From assembly GCF_020509005.1 (NCBI RefSeq), contig NC_063018.1, positions 2,170,001 through 2,234,000 on the forward strand: 64,000 nt of DNA, read 5' to 3'. Below, one piece after another: positions 47,098-59,576 of the stretch (position 1 is its first letter; each line of letters begins with the position of its first letter). A program made the position numbers and the translations under genes. Below the pieces are notes generated by a model. It did no database searches and was not told the origin of the DNA. It saw only the letters and a program-made list of their open reading frames with translations. The DNA comes from Fulvia fulva. Taxonomy: Eukaryota; Ascomycota; Dothideomycetes; Mycosphaerellales; Mycosphaerellaceae.

Positions 47098-47281
47098 TAT
47101 AAGGGCGCGCGTATCGTAGGGTCCGAATAAGAGAGTTATAATTCTACGAAGCTACGAAAGAGGAGCGCGAGGCGCGGCGAAGTTATAAAGTAAAGCTAAG
47201 CCGTACTAACCCGATACGGAAGGTCCGCGGTTCACCCGGGCCGACGTAGCTATAGTAAGGGGTCGCGGGCTACCCGTGACA
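47098..47281 (-). repeat. Gypsy-4 left LTR (3' LTR)
   Basis: This is 184 bp long and nearly identical to 59577-59760. In coding sense it starts TGTCACGGG, directly after a purine-rich tract AAGAGGGAGGGTAC (47282-47295) that serves as polypurine tract. Confidence 0.92.
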
Positions 47282-47295
47282 GTACCCTCCCTCTT
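47282..47295 (-). promoter_or_regulatory. Gypsy-4 polypurine tract
   Basis: The minus strand reads AAGAGGGAGGGTAC immediately before the 3' LTR, the expected plus-strand priming site. Confidence 0.7.
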
Positions 47296-47725
47296 AAAAC
47301 ACGTCTTAGTCCTCTAAGCGTTATCTATCTTATACGGCTACTTACCCGTACTACTCTATAACCGTACGAAAGTCTAATTATCCTCTAATGCCTTATTATT
47401 GTCTAGTAATACATCTACATCTAGTCTATCTATAACTAGCCTATCCGCGACCGGCTCCCTTTGAGAAATGTTTAGGGGGACCTAATTAGATAGAGCTGCA
47501 AAGCCTATAGGCGTAGACAACTCCGGCCGGCTATAGTAAAAGTCTATAATAGCGGCGGCCGCGTGTTTAAATATGTTCTTAGCCGGTTGCTAGGTCTTAC
47601 TATCCTCCGTATTCTAATATCTAAGCTATTTTCCCTTATACTAAGTGTCTACTTTACGCTTCTACCCCTTCTTTACTTTACCTACTCGCTTACGGGTATA
47701 TATATCTAATATCTTCTCTACCTTT

Positions 47726-47727
<2 letters not shown>

Positions 47728-47757
<30 letters not shown>
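47728..47757. repeat. (TA)n microsatellite
   Basis: About 15 uninterrupted TA units lie in the non-coding or C-terminal part of Gypsy-4. Confidence 0.9.
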
Positions 47758-47763
<6 letters not shown>

Positions 47764-49251
47764 GGTGTTACGACTATATTAGCAACTATATCGGCTTCGG
47801 TAGTATTAGACTCGATAGTTATCGGCGGTAGTAGTACTAGATACTAGCCTTTAAGTAGTAGGAAGTCGGGATGATCGGCTCGCTAAAGTAACGAGGTATA
47901 AAAGTAGTTATCGAGTCCTACTATAGCGTCCGACAATCTCAGTTTATATAAGAGCTTAGCTAGTATAACTTCTATAATCTAGTACGGGCTAGCGTATCTT
48001 CTATCGAGCTTCTTAGATAGTCGAGTCGTGCGGATGTTCTTAGTACTTAGGTATACCTAGTCGCCTACTTTATAGTCTAGCGGGATACTTCGGTAGCGGT
48101 TTACTACTTTAGCTAAGAGAGCTTATAACATCCGTATATTTTCTTAAAGGTGCTTATAAAAGTCGTAAATCCGGCGTACGAAGGCTTTAGCCAATCGCGT
48201 ATCTAGTCGCTAGAGAGTAGTTAGTCCTCCCTCTTTTCTAGCGCTTAGGTCTACGCGCTCTATAAACTTAGGGTTATAGCCTAAAGTGGCGTAGAATAGC
48301 GACATACTAGTAGTTTCAGAAAGGTAGTTATTAATCGCGAACTAAGCTAGACAAAGCTATTCTGCCTAGTCATCTTATACCTCGTTAGTAAATATACGGA
48401 GATACTGTTCTATTACTTAGTTAGTACGTTCCGACTATCTATTAGTTTCTAGGTAGTATAAAGAACTTAGCTTACGACTTGTACGAAGCATCTTATAAAG
48501 TTTCTTCTAGAAGGTAGTAACCTATTGTTTGCCGCGGTCTAAAGTAATAGTGTTAGGAAATCCGCGTCGGGAGAACATATACTTAAGGAAAAGTCTTGCT
48601 ATATTCTATATAGTTATCGCTCCGATCGGAATTAGCTAGACTTCCTTTGTTAGCCTATCTATTACGGTTATAATGTTATTGTAGGTCATACTATCGAGGG
48701 TGCTATTAGAAAGTCCGACTACGAAGTCTACCGCGATATACCTCTAAGGTCGGTCCGGTACTAAAAGTAGGTATAATAATCTAGGTAGCTAGGAGTATAG
48801 AGATTTCGTCGTACGGTATACACGGTAATTCGCGGTATATCTACGTACTAATCTTACTAAGCCAGGCCAATAGAATTCTCGTGCTACGAGTTTATAGGTT
48901 CGAGCTCGTCCTAGATATCCTACTACTAGAGCGTTATAATTCATTCTAATAAGCCGAGTCCGTAGGGCCTAGTTATCGGGTACCTATAGGCTCTATCTAC
49001 CTTATAGTACGTAGGATATATCTTCGCCTTCTATAAGAGTAGAGGGATAGTACTATCTTTCCGTAGTATCTTAATTACCGCCTTAAGTTCTTAGTCTAGG
49101 GCGTAAGTAGTCGTTATACGGTACTCGAGTTTAGCTTCGACTTCGGCTTTATTCGTAGTCTATACTTCCTAAGCTAGTACTAGCTATATTTGTAGTACCT
49201 ATTCTAGTTCTAGAATGAACTCGGTTGCTTTAGGATTTAGGAGAGTCGTCT

Positions 49252-49455
49252 CTTCTTCTTCGGGCGTATCTTTGACAGTAGCTCGTATAGAGTCGATCTT
49301 AAGGAATCGCTCTAGCGGAAGTAATGTCTAATACTAGTACTGATTTCTCGGATCTTCTTCTTCGGGCGTATCTTCGATAGTAGCTCGTATAGAGTCGATC
49401 TTAAGGAATCGCTTTAGCGGAAGCAATGTCTAATACTAGTACTAATTTCTCGGAT
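49252..49455 (-). repeat. 102-bp in-frame tandem duplication in the Gypsy-4 RNase H-integrase linker
   Basis: Units 49252-49353 and 49354-49455 are each 102 bp (34 codons) and differ at a few sites, mainly CpA/TpA. In coding sense they read DPRNQY-Y-TLLPLERFLKI and a Glu-rich end. The length being a multiple of three fits duplication while the frame was under selection. Confidence 0.85.
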
Positions 49456-51215
49456 CGTCTACCCCCTACGGAAGGTCCTAGCTACGTCTCGTTAGGCTGT
49501 CTAGCTTCGTTCCTTATATACCTAGGCGGTATATAATCTAGAAGTTAAATTGTAATAGAAATTCCACCTATCGCGCTTGTCGGCGATTTAGCTACTTCGT
49601 AGTTATAAAATATTCGAGGTTCTTATAGTCTATAAATACTTTGACTAGATCGCCGTCCTCGTCTACTTCGTAAGTAAGCTCCGGGCGCTACTCTTCGAAT
49701 ACTTTAATAATCGCGAGGAGTTCCTTATCGTAGATCTCGTAATTACACTCCTAGGGGCTTAGCTTCTTCGAATAGAAAGCTATAGGATGTAACACTCCCT
49801 ACTCGTCGTATTATAAGAGCACACCTATATTAATAAAGTCTAAGGAGTTAGTCTTAACGACGGTCTACCTACCCGGTATATAGTGTACTAGTATACCCGC
49901 CTTACTAAACGCTACTTTTAACGCCTCGAATGCCCTCTAGTAATCATCTATCTAGTTAATTCTGCGGTTCTTATAATTGCTAGGCCTATCTGACTTTGTC
50001 AGGTTGGTTAATAGGGATGTAATACGAGAGAAGGCCTCGATAAACCTACGGTAGAAGTTCGCGAATCCTAGGAAGGCTTAGACATCCTTAAGATTAGTTA
50101 GTGCTTCCTAGGTCTATATATATTCCAATTTCTCCGGGTCTATCTTGATGCCCTAGGGTATAATAATGAGGCCTAGATATTTTATACGTTCCTAGTAGAA
50201 CTCGGACTTATCGATATTAATAGTAAGCCCGGTATCTCGTAGCATAATTAATACCTTTCGTACGTATTCGACGTGTTCCTCTAGAGTATCGCTAAAGATA
50301 AGGACGTTATCTAGATATACTTATATAAAGTTATCTAGATGTTCCTATAGAATCTTATTAATATATAACTAAAAGGTTACGGGTCCGTTATAGAGGCCGA
50401 ACGGTAATACGAGGCATTTGTATATACCGTAGCGTATTACGAAAGCTATTAGCTACTCGCGCCCTTCCGCGATACGTAACTTATTAAAGGCTACTATAAT
50501 ATCTAGTTTCGTAAAGTACTTCTTTCCGTATATACGGTTAAGCGTTTCCTATATTAATAGAATAGGATAGCGATTCTTAATAGTAATAGCGTTTAGCCTA
50601 CGGTAGTTAATATATACTCGTAGCTATCCTCTAGGATTTCTTACTACTAATACCGGTGCCGGTAACTAGCTTGTTTTCTAACCGGCCTTATATACCTTAC
50701 CTTCTAAAGTCTATTCGAGTAACTATTTCTTGACGGCTTTATTCTCCTTCTCGGCTAGTTCGTATAGCTTTCGATATAGCGGTTCTTAAGGTCTACCGGG
50801 TTTGATATAAATCTCGTAGTCGATACCTAGTCGGTAAGGTAGGAGTCCCTTATAGTCCTTTACTAAGAAAGGATCTATAATGTCGTAGTATATAGGCGGG
50901 AGCTTCTCTTTAGGATTGTAGTTAAACTGCTTATTTAAGAACTAATCTAGGTCATTAGCTACTATCGCGCTTAGTTTGAGGCTATTATCGTTATTACCGT
51001 CATCCTCGCGCCCCGTAGGTATAATATAGGAGTACTCGGCCCTAGGCCGGTACGCGTATATCTCCTATACGCGCTACGAGACTTCCTAGCAATCTACCTC
51101 TTTATCTACCTCTAGAGCGGATATATCTAGCTCCGCCCCTCCGGCTATAAATCCTACTAATTCGCTAGTAAAGGGCTTCAGTCTATATTTCGTTCTACCG
51201 ATATAGTTTAGAGAT

Positions 51216-51450
51216 TGTTAAGATGTAGCATCTCAAAGGGAGTCAACAATCAGGAAGTGATCTGGTAGCCTAAGGTATACACGATGACTTAGCTTGTAGG
51301 GAGATACCTTCTCTCCCCTTTAGCTTAGATAGACATCTAACACAATTAACATATTGGTTCCTAATATATTGCTATATGCTCGTGCTATTAGTCAGTTGAA
51401 GATTGATCTCTTACTCCACTCCGCTACTATCTACCCGTACCTGTTTAACA
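51216..51450 (+). repeat. Copia-2 left LTR (5' LTR)
   Basis: This 235-bp LTR begins TGTTAAGATG and ends TGTTTAACA. It differs from the right LTR (56595-56829) at scattered CpA/TpA sites. Confidence 0.94.
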
Positions 51451-51465
51451 GGTTATAAGCCCGGG
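51451..51465 (+). promoter_or_regulatory. Copia-2 primer binding site for half-tRNA(iMet)
   Basis: GGTTATAAGCCCGGG adjoins the LTR. It equals the Copia-1 site GGTTATGAGCCCGGG except for a TpG to TpA change in the complement of the CAU anticodon. Confidence 0.76.
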
Positions 51466-51897
51466 TTTGTGTAGGAATAAGAGCAACCTATATCAGTATA
51501 GGTTACTTGTATCCCTTACTATCGTAGTAGAAAACATCTAGGAATCAGAAGTCTACCCCGTCTATCCTGTTAAGGAGCTTAGTTCGATACTAAGTAATAG
51601 GTAACCTAGACAAGGACTCTGTACGGCTTACTTAAAGCCAATACCTTGAAGATACTCTATAGGCAGAACTGTATCGAGATACTATCAACAAGGACTTCAA
51701 GTAAGTCATTTGAAGCTCTACTAGGAGAGACAGACCTATGTCCTAGCCCGAGACCTCATACCGCTCCTTCTTTACTTTACTAAGCAGGCCTTAGTATCCA
51801 TACCTACGAACTTTCCTATTCTATACTAGAAGCCTTAGCAGGATCTGAGCCACCACTTTGGAACATACACACCTTGTTTCATTACATCCAATTTATT

Positions 51898-54800
51898 ATG
51901 GATTTATACTAAGAGAAGACAGAGGAGAAGGGAGGCAAAATCCTAATTCTTGGGAGGGACAATTAGAAGAGATGGTTCAACCTTTAGAGATATAAGATGG
52001 AGAGCCAATCAGCATTCTTTGCAATTAATGACCTAATAGAAGTGTCTTTTAATAACATCAAGGGCAAGACTCTGAAACTCTAAGAAGAGGCTACAACTAA
52101 AGAGATCCTCAATACGCCAACATAGACAAGACACAATACAGTATACAACTTCAGTATCCTTAGTAGGATCACAGAAGAAGATGAATTTGAGCTTAAGGGC
52201 TTATATGAATCTAGAAGAGCTGATGAGAAGTGGGTGTATCTCTAGAACAAGTATAGCTAGGTGCTACCAACCTATATACATGAGCTCACGAAGCAATTTG
52301 TGACCTTTGAGATGAGTAAAGAGTTCACCATCAGATCTGTATAGACACACCTGGTTTCTCTTAGAAAAAGGATTGCTGATGTTGACCTAGAGGGTCAGCA
52401 TTACAGGAAAGCTAATGTGAGGATGACCCAGCTCTTAAGCTCACTACTACCTGACTACTATGTAGCCAGGGATACTATTATGGCTCAGCCAAAGATGGAT
52501 TATGAAAGGACCTTAAAGATCCTTGAAGCTCAAGAAGCTAGGTTAGATCCCTCTAAGGCTGAGTATGGCATAGCAGCCACCTGGGTCAAGCCCTTAGGTC
52601 TAGCAAGACCACTCTCCTGCCTTCTCTGTGAGAAGGATCATCTGATCAAGGACTGCCCTAGTTTGCCTGAGGCAAGAAAGGTCCTTAGATCTCATTCCTA
52701 ACCACCATCTTCCTAGAATACAACACATGTCAAGAAGAAGAGAACTCTACCACCTACTTCAAGGAGGACACTAAGAGAGAAGTCCTCTATAGAAGAACTT
52801 AAGAAAATGGTGAAGAAACTCAGCTCTGACATACTGTCACTCCAGAAGAACCAGGCCCAGTCTTATACCTCTAAAGCAAAGAAGACTAGAAAAGGTTTCT
52901 CCGCCTAAGAGTCACTATACAGCTCATCCCTAGAGACAATGTCTGATAATGATGAGTATGATGAAGTGGCTCACTCAACTGCAGAAGTCCAAGGCAAGTT
53001 CCCCTCGTCAGAGTGATTACTTGACTCCTATGCTTCATCCTACATGACTGACCAAAGCTGCCTCTTTAGATCTATAACTCCCTTGACAAGGAAGAAATGG
53101 ATCAAAGTGGGAGGTGGGTTTTTATTAGCCACTTATATTAGGAATGCAGAGATGAGTAGGAGAGCTAGCAGAAAAGTTGTTTTAGAAGATGTCCTGCTTG
53201 TACCTAAGCTAGGAGTGAACCTGGTTTTATGGAACTAGTTTAGCAAGCAGTTTGGTATGCAACCTCTATCATTTTCTCTTGTTTCCCCCTCTAGTGAGAC
53301 TGTTGTCTAGACAAAGCTCCTTGGGGGGGTTCTATTCATTAATAAGATTTCTCCTCTCCTACAAGAACGGGCACATTACTCATTATATGCACCACTAATA
53401 GAGGATGCCTTTGTGACTGCTCAATCAGAGACCGACCTAAAGCAGTAGGAGCTTTGGCATAGAAGATTTGCACACTTTGGGAAGAATTTGCTCTAGAATC
53501 TTCATAAGGTAATAGACTTGAAAGAACCCATTCCTATCCCTAAGGATGGCTTTCACCAGTACAGAGTATGCTCAATAGCAAAGATAAAGAAGTACAAAGG
53601 CAAAGTTATAGAGAGAAGACCTAAAAGACTTGCCCTTATATCTATTGACATATGTGGCCCACTACCAATCTCAAGACTAGGATTCAAATACTAGCTTGAG
53701 ATTGTTAACAACTTCTCTAGGAAGAAGTGGACCTTTCCTCTTAGGAAAAGAGAAGATGCTCCAGTTGCTCTCTAGAACTGGAAGATCAAAGCAGAGAGGA
53801 AATCATCAGCGCAGCTGAAAGCAGTAAGACTTGACAATACAAAAGAACTTATTGTATTAGTGAAGCAGTGGGAGAAGGATTTAGGGATTGGGCTCGAGCC
53901 GACTGAGGCATACAACTCTCTATAGAATGGACTAGTTGAGAGGTCAATACAAACCTCAGAGGACTCTATAAGGGCAATGCTTGAAGAGGCTAAAATGCCG
54001 GTTGAATTTTGGCCTAAAGCACTAGAGGCCCAAACTTATATAAGGAACAAACTGCTAAATGGCCCAGATTACGATAGGTTCAAGGTTTCACTAGATGAGG
54101 CTTTTGATGGTATCAAACCGACCATCAACCATTTGAAAGTTTAGGGATGCAAAGCTGTTGTCTATATAGACACAAGATCCTAACCTTAATAGGCAAGAAG
54201 TGACAAGCTAATGAATAGGGGTAAAGAAGTAGTGTTTATTAGGTATATTGAAAACACAGCTAAAGCCTAGCTCTTTTAGGAACCAGACATAAGAGCTGTT
54301 AAACAACACACACATACAGACTTCTTTGAGGACCAGCCTAGAGGTGATATGGGTCTCAATGTTCTAACATTGAATCTACTAAGCAGTGCACTAGCTAGGA
54401 AGCCCTTGGGAAGGCCGAGGAAGAACGTATCCTTAGGACAATCTACCTACTATCCAGGCGTCCATCAGAGCCCCCCCGAAATAGATCAGCTAATTGAGAG
54501 CCCTAAAGTCGCTCAGCCGAGAAAGCTGTTTGTGCAACTTCCCTAGCCTCCGGAGAACGTAGGGGAATTTCAGAAACTCGATCAGCCAATTGAGAGAAGC
54601 TCCCTAGATCCCTAGGAAATAGACGTTACTAGGTCACAAGTGACGGTCCCTAAATCATCCCTTGGAAAGAGAAAGGCTGACTATGATGTTAAGGGCTATG
54701 ATATGAAACAGAAAGCCCTAAAATCCATAGTCCCTAAGCCCGAACTAACCACTAAAGTGGGAGAAGCAATAGACCTCTTAGAGAACCTTGCTGCTTTTCA

Positions 54801-56499
54801 CTAAGCTTTCTTTGTAGCCATGCAATCAGTGGACAGTTCAATACTATAGGATAGCGAATTCCTGGAAGAAGTTGAGGAAATGGCATTTACAGCAACTGTA
54901 GAAGCTATTGTATACAAGCAAGAGGTCCTAATTCCAAAATCCTATAAGGATGCTGTGAATGACAAGAAATGGGGACATCTTTGGAAGGAAGCAATCCAAA
55001 AGGAACTAGATGCTCTATAGAGTAACAACACCTAGGAAAATTCTGTTCCACCAAAAGGAGCAAATCTGGTTACATTAAGATGGGTCTTTGATATTAAGAG
55101 AAGCATTAGTGGAGCTATTGAAAAGTTCAAGGCTAGACTAGTTGCAAGGGGCTTCTCACAGAAGTTTGGTGTTGACTTTATAGAGACATTTTCACCTATA
55201 GTAAGACAGGACACCCTTAGGGTGTTTCTAGCTATTGTGTGTAAGAAGGATCTTCATCTTCACCAAGTGGATGTGAACAATGCATTCACAGAAAGCACCC
55301 TCTATGAAGACATCTTCATGTTACTACTACCAGGAGTTGAGCTTCCACTAAACATAGTGTTCAAAATCCTCAAAAGCTTATATAGACTTAAGCAAGCAGC
55401 TAGAGATTGGAATCAACTCTGTGTGTCAAAGCTCAGAGAGATTGGATTCACACAGTCAGAAGTGGATCCATGCCTACTTATCTATAAGAAGAGGGAGATC
55501 ATAATCCTTATACATGTAGATGACATTCCAATTGCTGCACTAAAGTTAACAGATGTTCTCTAGTTCAAAAGAGAACTTGGCAAGATCTTCAAGATCAAAG
55601 ATCTAGGTGAACCTGAAAAGATCCTTGGCATAAGAGTCACAAGGGACAGGAAGAGAGGAATCCTGAAACTTGACCAAGGACACTTTGTTAGGGACAGCCT
55701 AGCCAAGATGGGAATGAACTATAAGAAGGCAGCACCTATACACTCACCTATAGACAGCTATGAGGCCCTCAAACCTTCAAGCCACATAGATAAGAGGTGT
55801 GACAAGGCAGAGTACCAGAGTATTAATGGTACTTGGATGTGGCTAGCAACAATCACAAGGCCAGACATTGCTTTTGCCCTAGGAAGGATGAGCTCATTTG
55901 TGAGTGACCCATCCACCTACCACATAAAGGCTTTGAAGAAGGTCACTAGGTACCTAAGATCATACCCTGATCTAGGACTTCAGTTCTCAAAGTCTAGAAA
56001 AGGACACCTTATTAGATACTATGATTCTGATTATGCAATAGACAAAGCAGACAGAGTCTCAATCCTTAGGTATGTCTTCTTCCTCTATAGGGCACCAGTT
56101 TCTTGGATGAGCAAGAAGCAAAAGTCTGTAGCAACATCCACAATAGAGGCTAAATACATGGCTATAAATGTATGTGCGAAGCAGTCCCAATTCCTAGCTT
56201 CACTACTAAGGGAAACGGATTGTCTAGAGTTAGTAGGAGACTGTTCCTATCAACCAAGAATCACTAGAAACCAGGAGACTGTATCAAATTTGAGACCAGT
56301 CCAATTAAGAGGTGACAATCAAGCTGCCCTCACCCTAGTAAAAGATGCGCATGTTTATGACAAGTCGAAGCACATTGAAATTGCCTATAACGCTGTTAGG
56401 AACCTTTGGTGGAGGAGGCTTATTGCTGTTGAGTACACCCTAACCTCTGAGATAGTTGCAGACGGGTTTACAAAACCAAAGACTGGTCCACACTTCTAG
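51898..56499 (+). pseudogene. Copia-2 gag-pol relic (single frame)
   Basis: One frame of 1,534 codons runs from ATG 51898 to TAG 56497-56499 with no frameshift. Gag (to about 52700) carries a knuckle CLLCEKDHLIKDC at about 52616-52654. The protease is near 53020 (DSYASSYMT). The integrase HHCC region starts at about 53446 (ELWHRRFAHF). Its core has SIDICGPLPISRL near 53640, RLDNTKELI near 53830 and NGLVERSIQ near 53930. RT is at 55080-55560 with YRLKQAARDW and HVDDIPIAA (55516-55542). RNase H is at 56010-56460 (YDSDYAID, STIEAKYMA, RGDNQAALT, KHIEIAYN). Stops, mainly TAG and TAA, inactivate it. Confidence 0.93.
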
Positions 56500-56594
56500 A
56501 GGTTTGTAAGCTAGCTGAACCTGTCATAAAAAGGTCCAAGTACTATTGACAGGAAGTGAGCAGACTGTAACCTCCTATACGAGATGAGTAGGAG

Positions 56595-56829
56595 TGTTAA
56601 GATGTAGCATCTCAAAGGGAGTCAACAATCAGGAAGTGATCTAGCAGCCTAAGGCATGCACGATGACTCAGCTTGTAGGGAGATACCTTCTCTCCCCTTT
56701 AGCTTAGATAGACATCCAACACAATCAACATATTGGTTCCTAATATATTGCTACATGCTCGTGCTATTAGTCAGTTGAAGATTGATCTCTTACTCCACTC
56801 CGCTACTATCTACCCGTACCTGTTTAATA
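56595..56829 (+). repeat. Copia-2 right LTR (3' LTR)
   Basis: This 235-bp LTR is followed by TSD GAGAT. The last bases read TTTAATA rather than TTTAACA (CpA to TpA). A weak purine tract GAGATGAGTAGGAG precedes it. Confidence 0.94.
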
Positions 56830-56839
56830 GAGATTATAC

Positions 56840-59560
56840 TATTATTGATGTCTTATTATATAGACAGTGATCGAAGTAGTAGTTAGATCTAAACGCCACC
56901 TCGCTAGTTTTCTAGAAGATGTTCGGGTTATACGCGGAGAGCTACGGTAGTCTAAAGACGATGTCGTATTCGAGGTCGGTAATATAGTATAGTATTTACT
57001 CGTAATGACCGCCAATAACTACGTCTATAAGGGCTATATATATAATCTGACGCGCTATAGCCGATCTATCTCCTAGTATTAATCGTCTCTTCTTCGTTAA
57101 AGGGATTAAGGGGGTTATATATTTACGTATAAATTTCTAATTAAGAAAGAGAGAGGTAGAGGTAGAATCTATAAGGCCGCGAGCCTTTTTATGTTATATC
57201 GTTACGGGTAATACTATATAAGGGTGTATAGCTAGTTGTTATCTACCTAGTATATATACCGATATCTTAAGGTCCTTACTATAGTACGTCTCTTATATTC
57301 TATGTCTCTTAATCTTATACTCTTTCTGTCTTAGAAAGTTCGGTTACTAACCGCTATCTACTACGCTTAGGTAGCGGTCGTGCCATTTCCCTATTACTAT
57401 AGGTCGGTAGTAAGGGAGCTAAGGTTCGGGTTAGCGTTCGCGTTGTTTCGTAGACGTAGAGGGCGGTAGTCGCCGTCGTAACTATATATCGGGCATTCGG
57501 GGTTCGTTAATACGTACGAGCCTATACGGTAGCGGTAGTACTTACCCTACTTCTTAAGGTCCTTACGCTACTTACGGTTTAATAAAGGCAGGTTCTATAA
57601 GTAAACCGGTAGGTCCTCCTTCTTCTTCGTACCTACGTATTATAGTAGTCGCTAGACGATTATAGCGGTCGTACTAGTAGCTACGGCGCCTATAGTATTA
57701 CTACCGCCCTATACGCCGTTATTATTCGAATTAGGGTTGCTACGTAGGCGCTCCTTCTATAGATATAGTCGGTCGGTCTCGTAGAAGCTCTTATCTAATA
57801 CCGTACATTCCTTAATAACATCCTATATATTATATAAGCGTCTATCTACTTCCCTATCGCCGAAAGTCTTAATAAAGTACTTACGGTTTAGGCGGTTACG
57901 AAATAGCATTAGCTTAGTCTCGTCGGTCTACTCTAACTAAGTACGTAGCTTCGAGTAGCGAGCGTAGAAGGTAATAAAGGTCTCGCTCTACTCTCACTTA
58001 TAGATAGCGATATTAATTATAGCCTTAGTTCCTTCGTTACGGGTGCCGTACTAGCGCGTTATCTAATCTAGTAGTTCTTTACTAGTCTTGAACTCGTTAA
58101 ATAATTGTTGTCTAGGTACGCGAATCCTCGGCTTAATACTTCTCTAAGGGTCACTCTATGTCTATCTATATATAAAACGTAGGCCGTCTACCTCGGAGCG
58201 GAAAGTAGTTATAGTCAGCTTAAGAAGTACGCTACTATACTAACTATCGAAGTTAGGGTCGTTATCGTTCTTAAAGTACTTCGGGTTAGGTACGCCCTTA
58301 CTAACCTCGATACCGCGTATTAGAGTACGGTCAATAGTAAATAGGCGTTCTAAAAGTTCGGTTAGGGGAGTCTATATACGGGTATTATGCGCTCGAGAGT
58401 CACGACCGTTATTGTTATTAGGTCGTAGACGGTTTCTATTACCTCCTCGGTCGTTATTACTATTACCGTCATTATTATCGTTACTACTATTTCCGCCGCC
58501 GCCTCTACTAGTAGCTTTACGATACTTACGTATTAGCTACTCGAGTAAAGTCTCGCGCGGAGGTAAGTAGGAGGGTCGGCGACTAGAGCGGCCCCTACCT
58601 CTATTCTATATAGTGTCTTTAGTAGCTTAGAGTCGAGTCTTTAGATCGTTAACCTCCTTCTATAGAGCCTAGTTCTTAGCTTCGGCATCCTATACCTTCT
58701 TCTTCTCCTTTTCGTAAATCTCGCTAAATTACTTATATAGATTATTAGCCTCCCTATACTTCTTCTCTACCTCTTATAACTTTGCTAGGTTATAATCTTT
58801 CTTACTCTTTAGGTCTACGGCTATCTTCTATATTATAGCCTCCTCGCTTCGTAGCATCTTATAGGTACGGTAATACTCGGTATATAGCGTAGTATACTAA
58901 GTGTTCTAGAGGTTGTTAGCTCGCTCTATTATATCGAGTTGTCTACCTTTAGTGATCGCTATATTTACTACCTATAGTACGAAGTCGTAGGTAGTCTTCG
59001 GGTACTAGGATACGAGAGTCGTAAGTTTGTCTAGTTTAACATTCTAGTATTTAGATACGAGAATGTACTCTACCTCGTCGAGGTCCTCTTCGAGCTTAAA
59101 TTCGAATAGTTCTATAAAGTTAATCTTACTACCTTCTTCTCGCTCGAAGGCTTTCTAGGAGGCTTTATTAATTTCCTATTATAGCGCGACACCGGTGTCT
59201 ACTATAACCCGCCGGTTATCGTCCTATGTCTAACTCTAAGGAAAAGAGGAGAGGTCGGGGAAAAGAGATGTACGCTACTTACCTTTACTCTTAGGCTTTA
59301 GTAGCGGTAGTATACCGCCGTTCGTCTATAAAGCTATATTATATAGGTTCGGGGGAGGCGTAACGATGCCTATTTCCTAACTATCTACGAGCACGCGACT
59401 ACCTACTAATAATGTCGCCGCGTTACGTTCTCTAGGCATTTATTTGCTATACGCCTTACCGTGTTCTATGTTCTAATACGACTCTACGCGTTCTTCGAGT
59501 TCTATAGTTCTGCCTGTTCCTATTATTACGCGTCCCTTACCTAGATCCGCGGTCTAGGTA
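56840..59560 (-). pseudogene. Gypsy-4 gag and protease-region relic
   Basis: The minus strand from about 59450 downward has an N-terminal region, a coiled-coil-like Lys/Glu-rich stretch near 58600-58850 and low-complexity Gly/Asn tracts near 58440-58510. A Gag-core-like segment near 57860-58000 follows, with another Asn/Gly-rich tract near 57700. The protease is expected near 56850-57100, but I could not identify an active-site motif with confidence. RIP stops are frequent. Confidence 0.6.
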
Positions 59561-59576
59561 GGATAGTAGAACAAAC

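Larger units (their letters stand above)
47400..51210 (-). pseudogene. Gypsy-4 pol relic: RT, RNase H, integrase, chromodomain
   Basis: Minus-strand translation gives the RT palm at about 50290-50340 (HLDNFI-VYLDNVLIFSDT; ancestral YLDDVLIFS), RNase H near 49560-49640, a long linker with a 34-codon duplication, integrase near 47990-48900 and a chromodomain-like end at about 47530-47650 (KGKWLRYQNTEDSKTWQPAKNI...IIDFYY). Copia-2 cuts the frame upstream of RT at 51215. RIP stops are abundant. The chromodomain would have guided insertion into heterochromatin. Confidence 0.8.
51216..56829 (+). mobile_element. Copia-2: Ty1/Copia retrotransposon, moderately RIPed, both LTRs present
   Basis: This 5,614-bp element has 235-bp LTRs and TSD GAGAT (51211-51215 and 56830-56834). 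It is the same family and exactly the same length as Copia-1. Gag-pol is one frame (51898-56499) broken only by stop codons. It lies inside Gypsy-4 between the gag/protease and RT regions. It shares several in-frame stops with Copia-1 and also has private ones. Confidence 0.95.

Noticed and set aside
35517..56829. Inverted Copia pair as a single segmental duplication
   Set aside because: Each copy has its own TSD and a different host element, so they are separate insertions.
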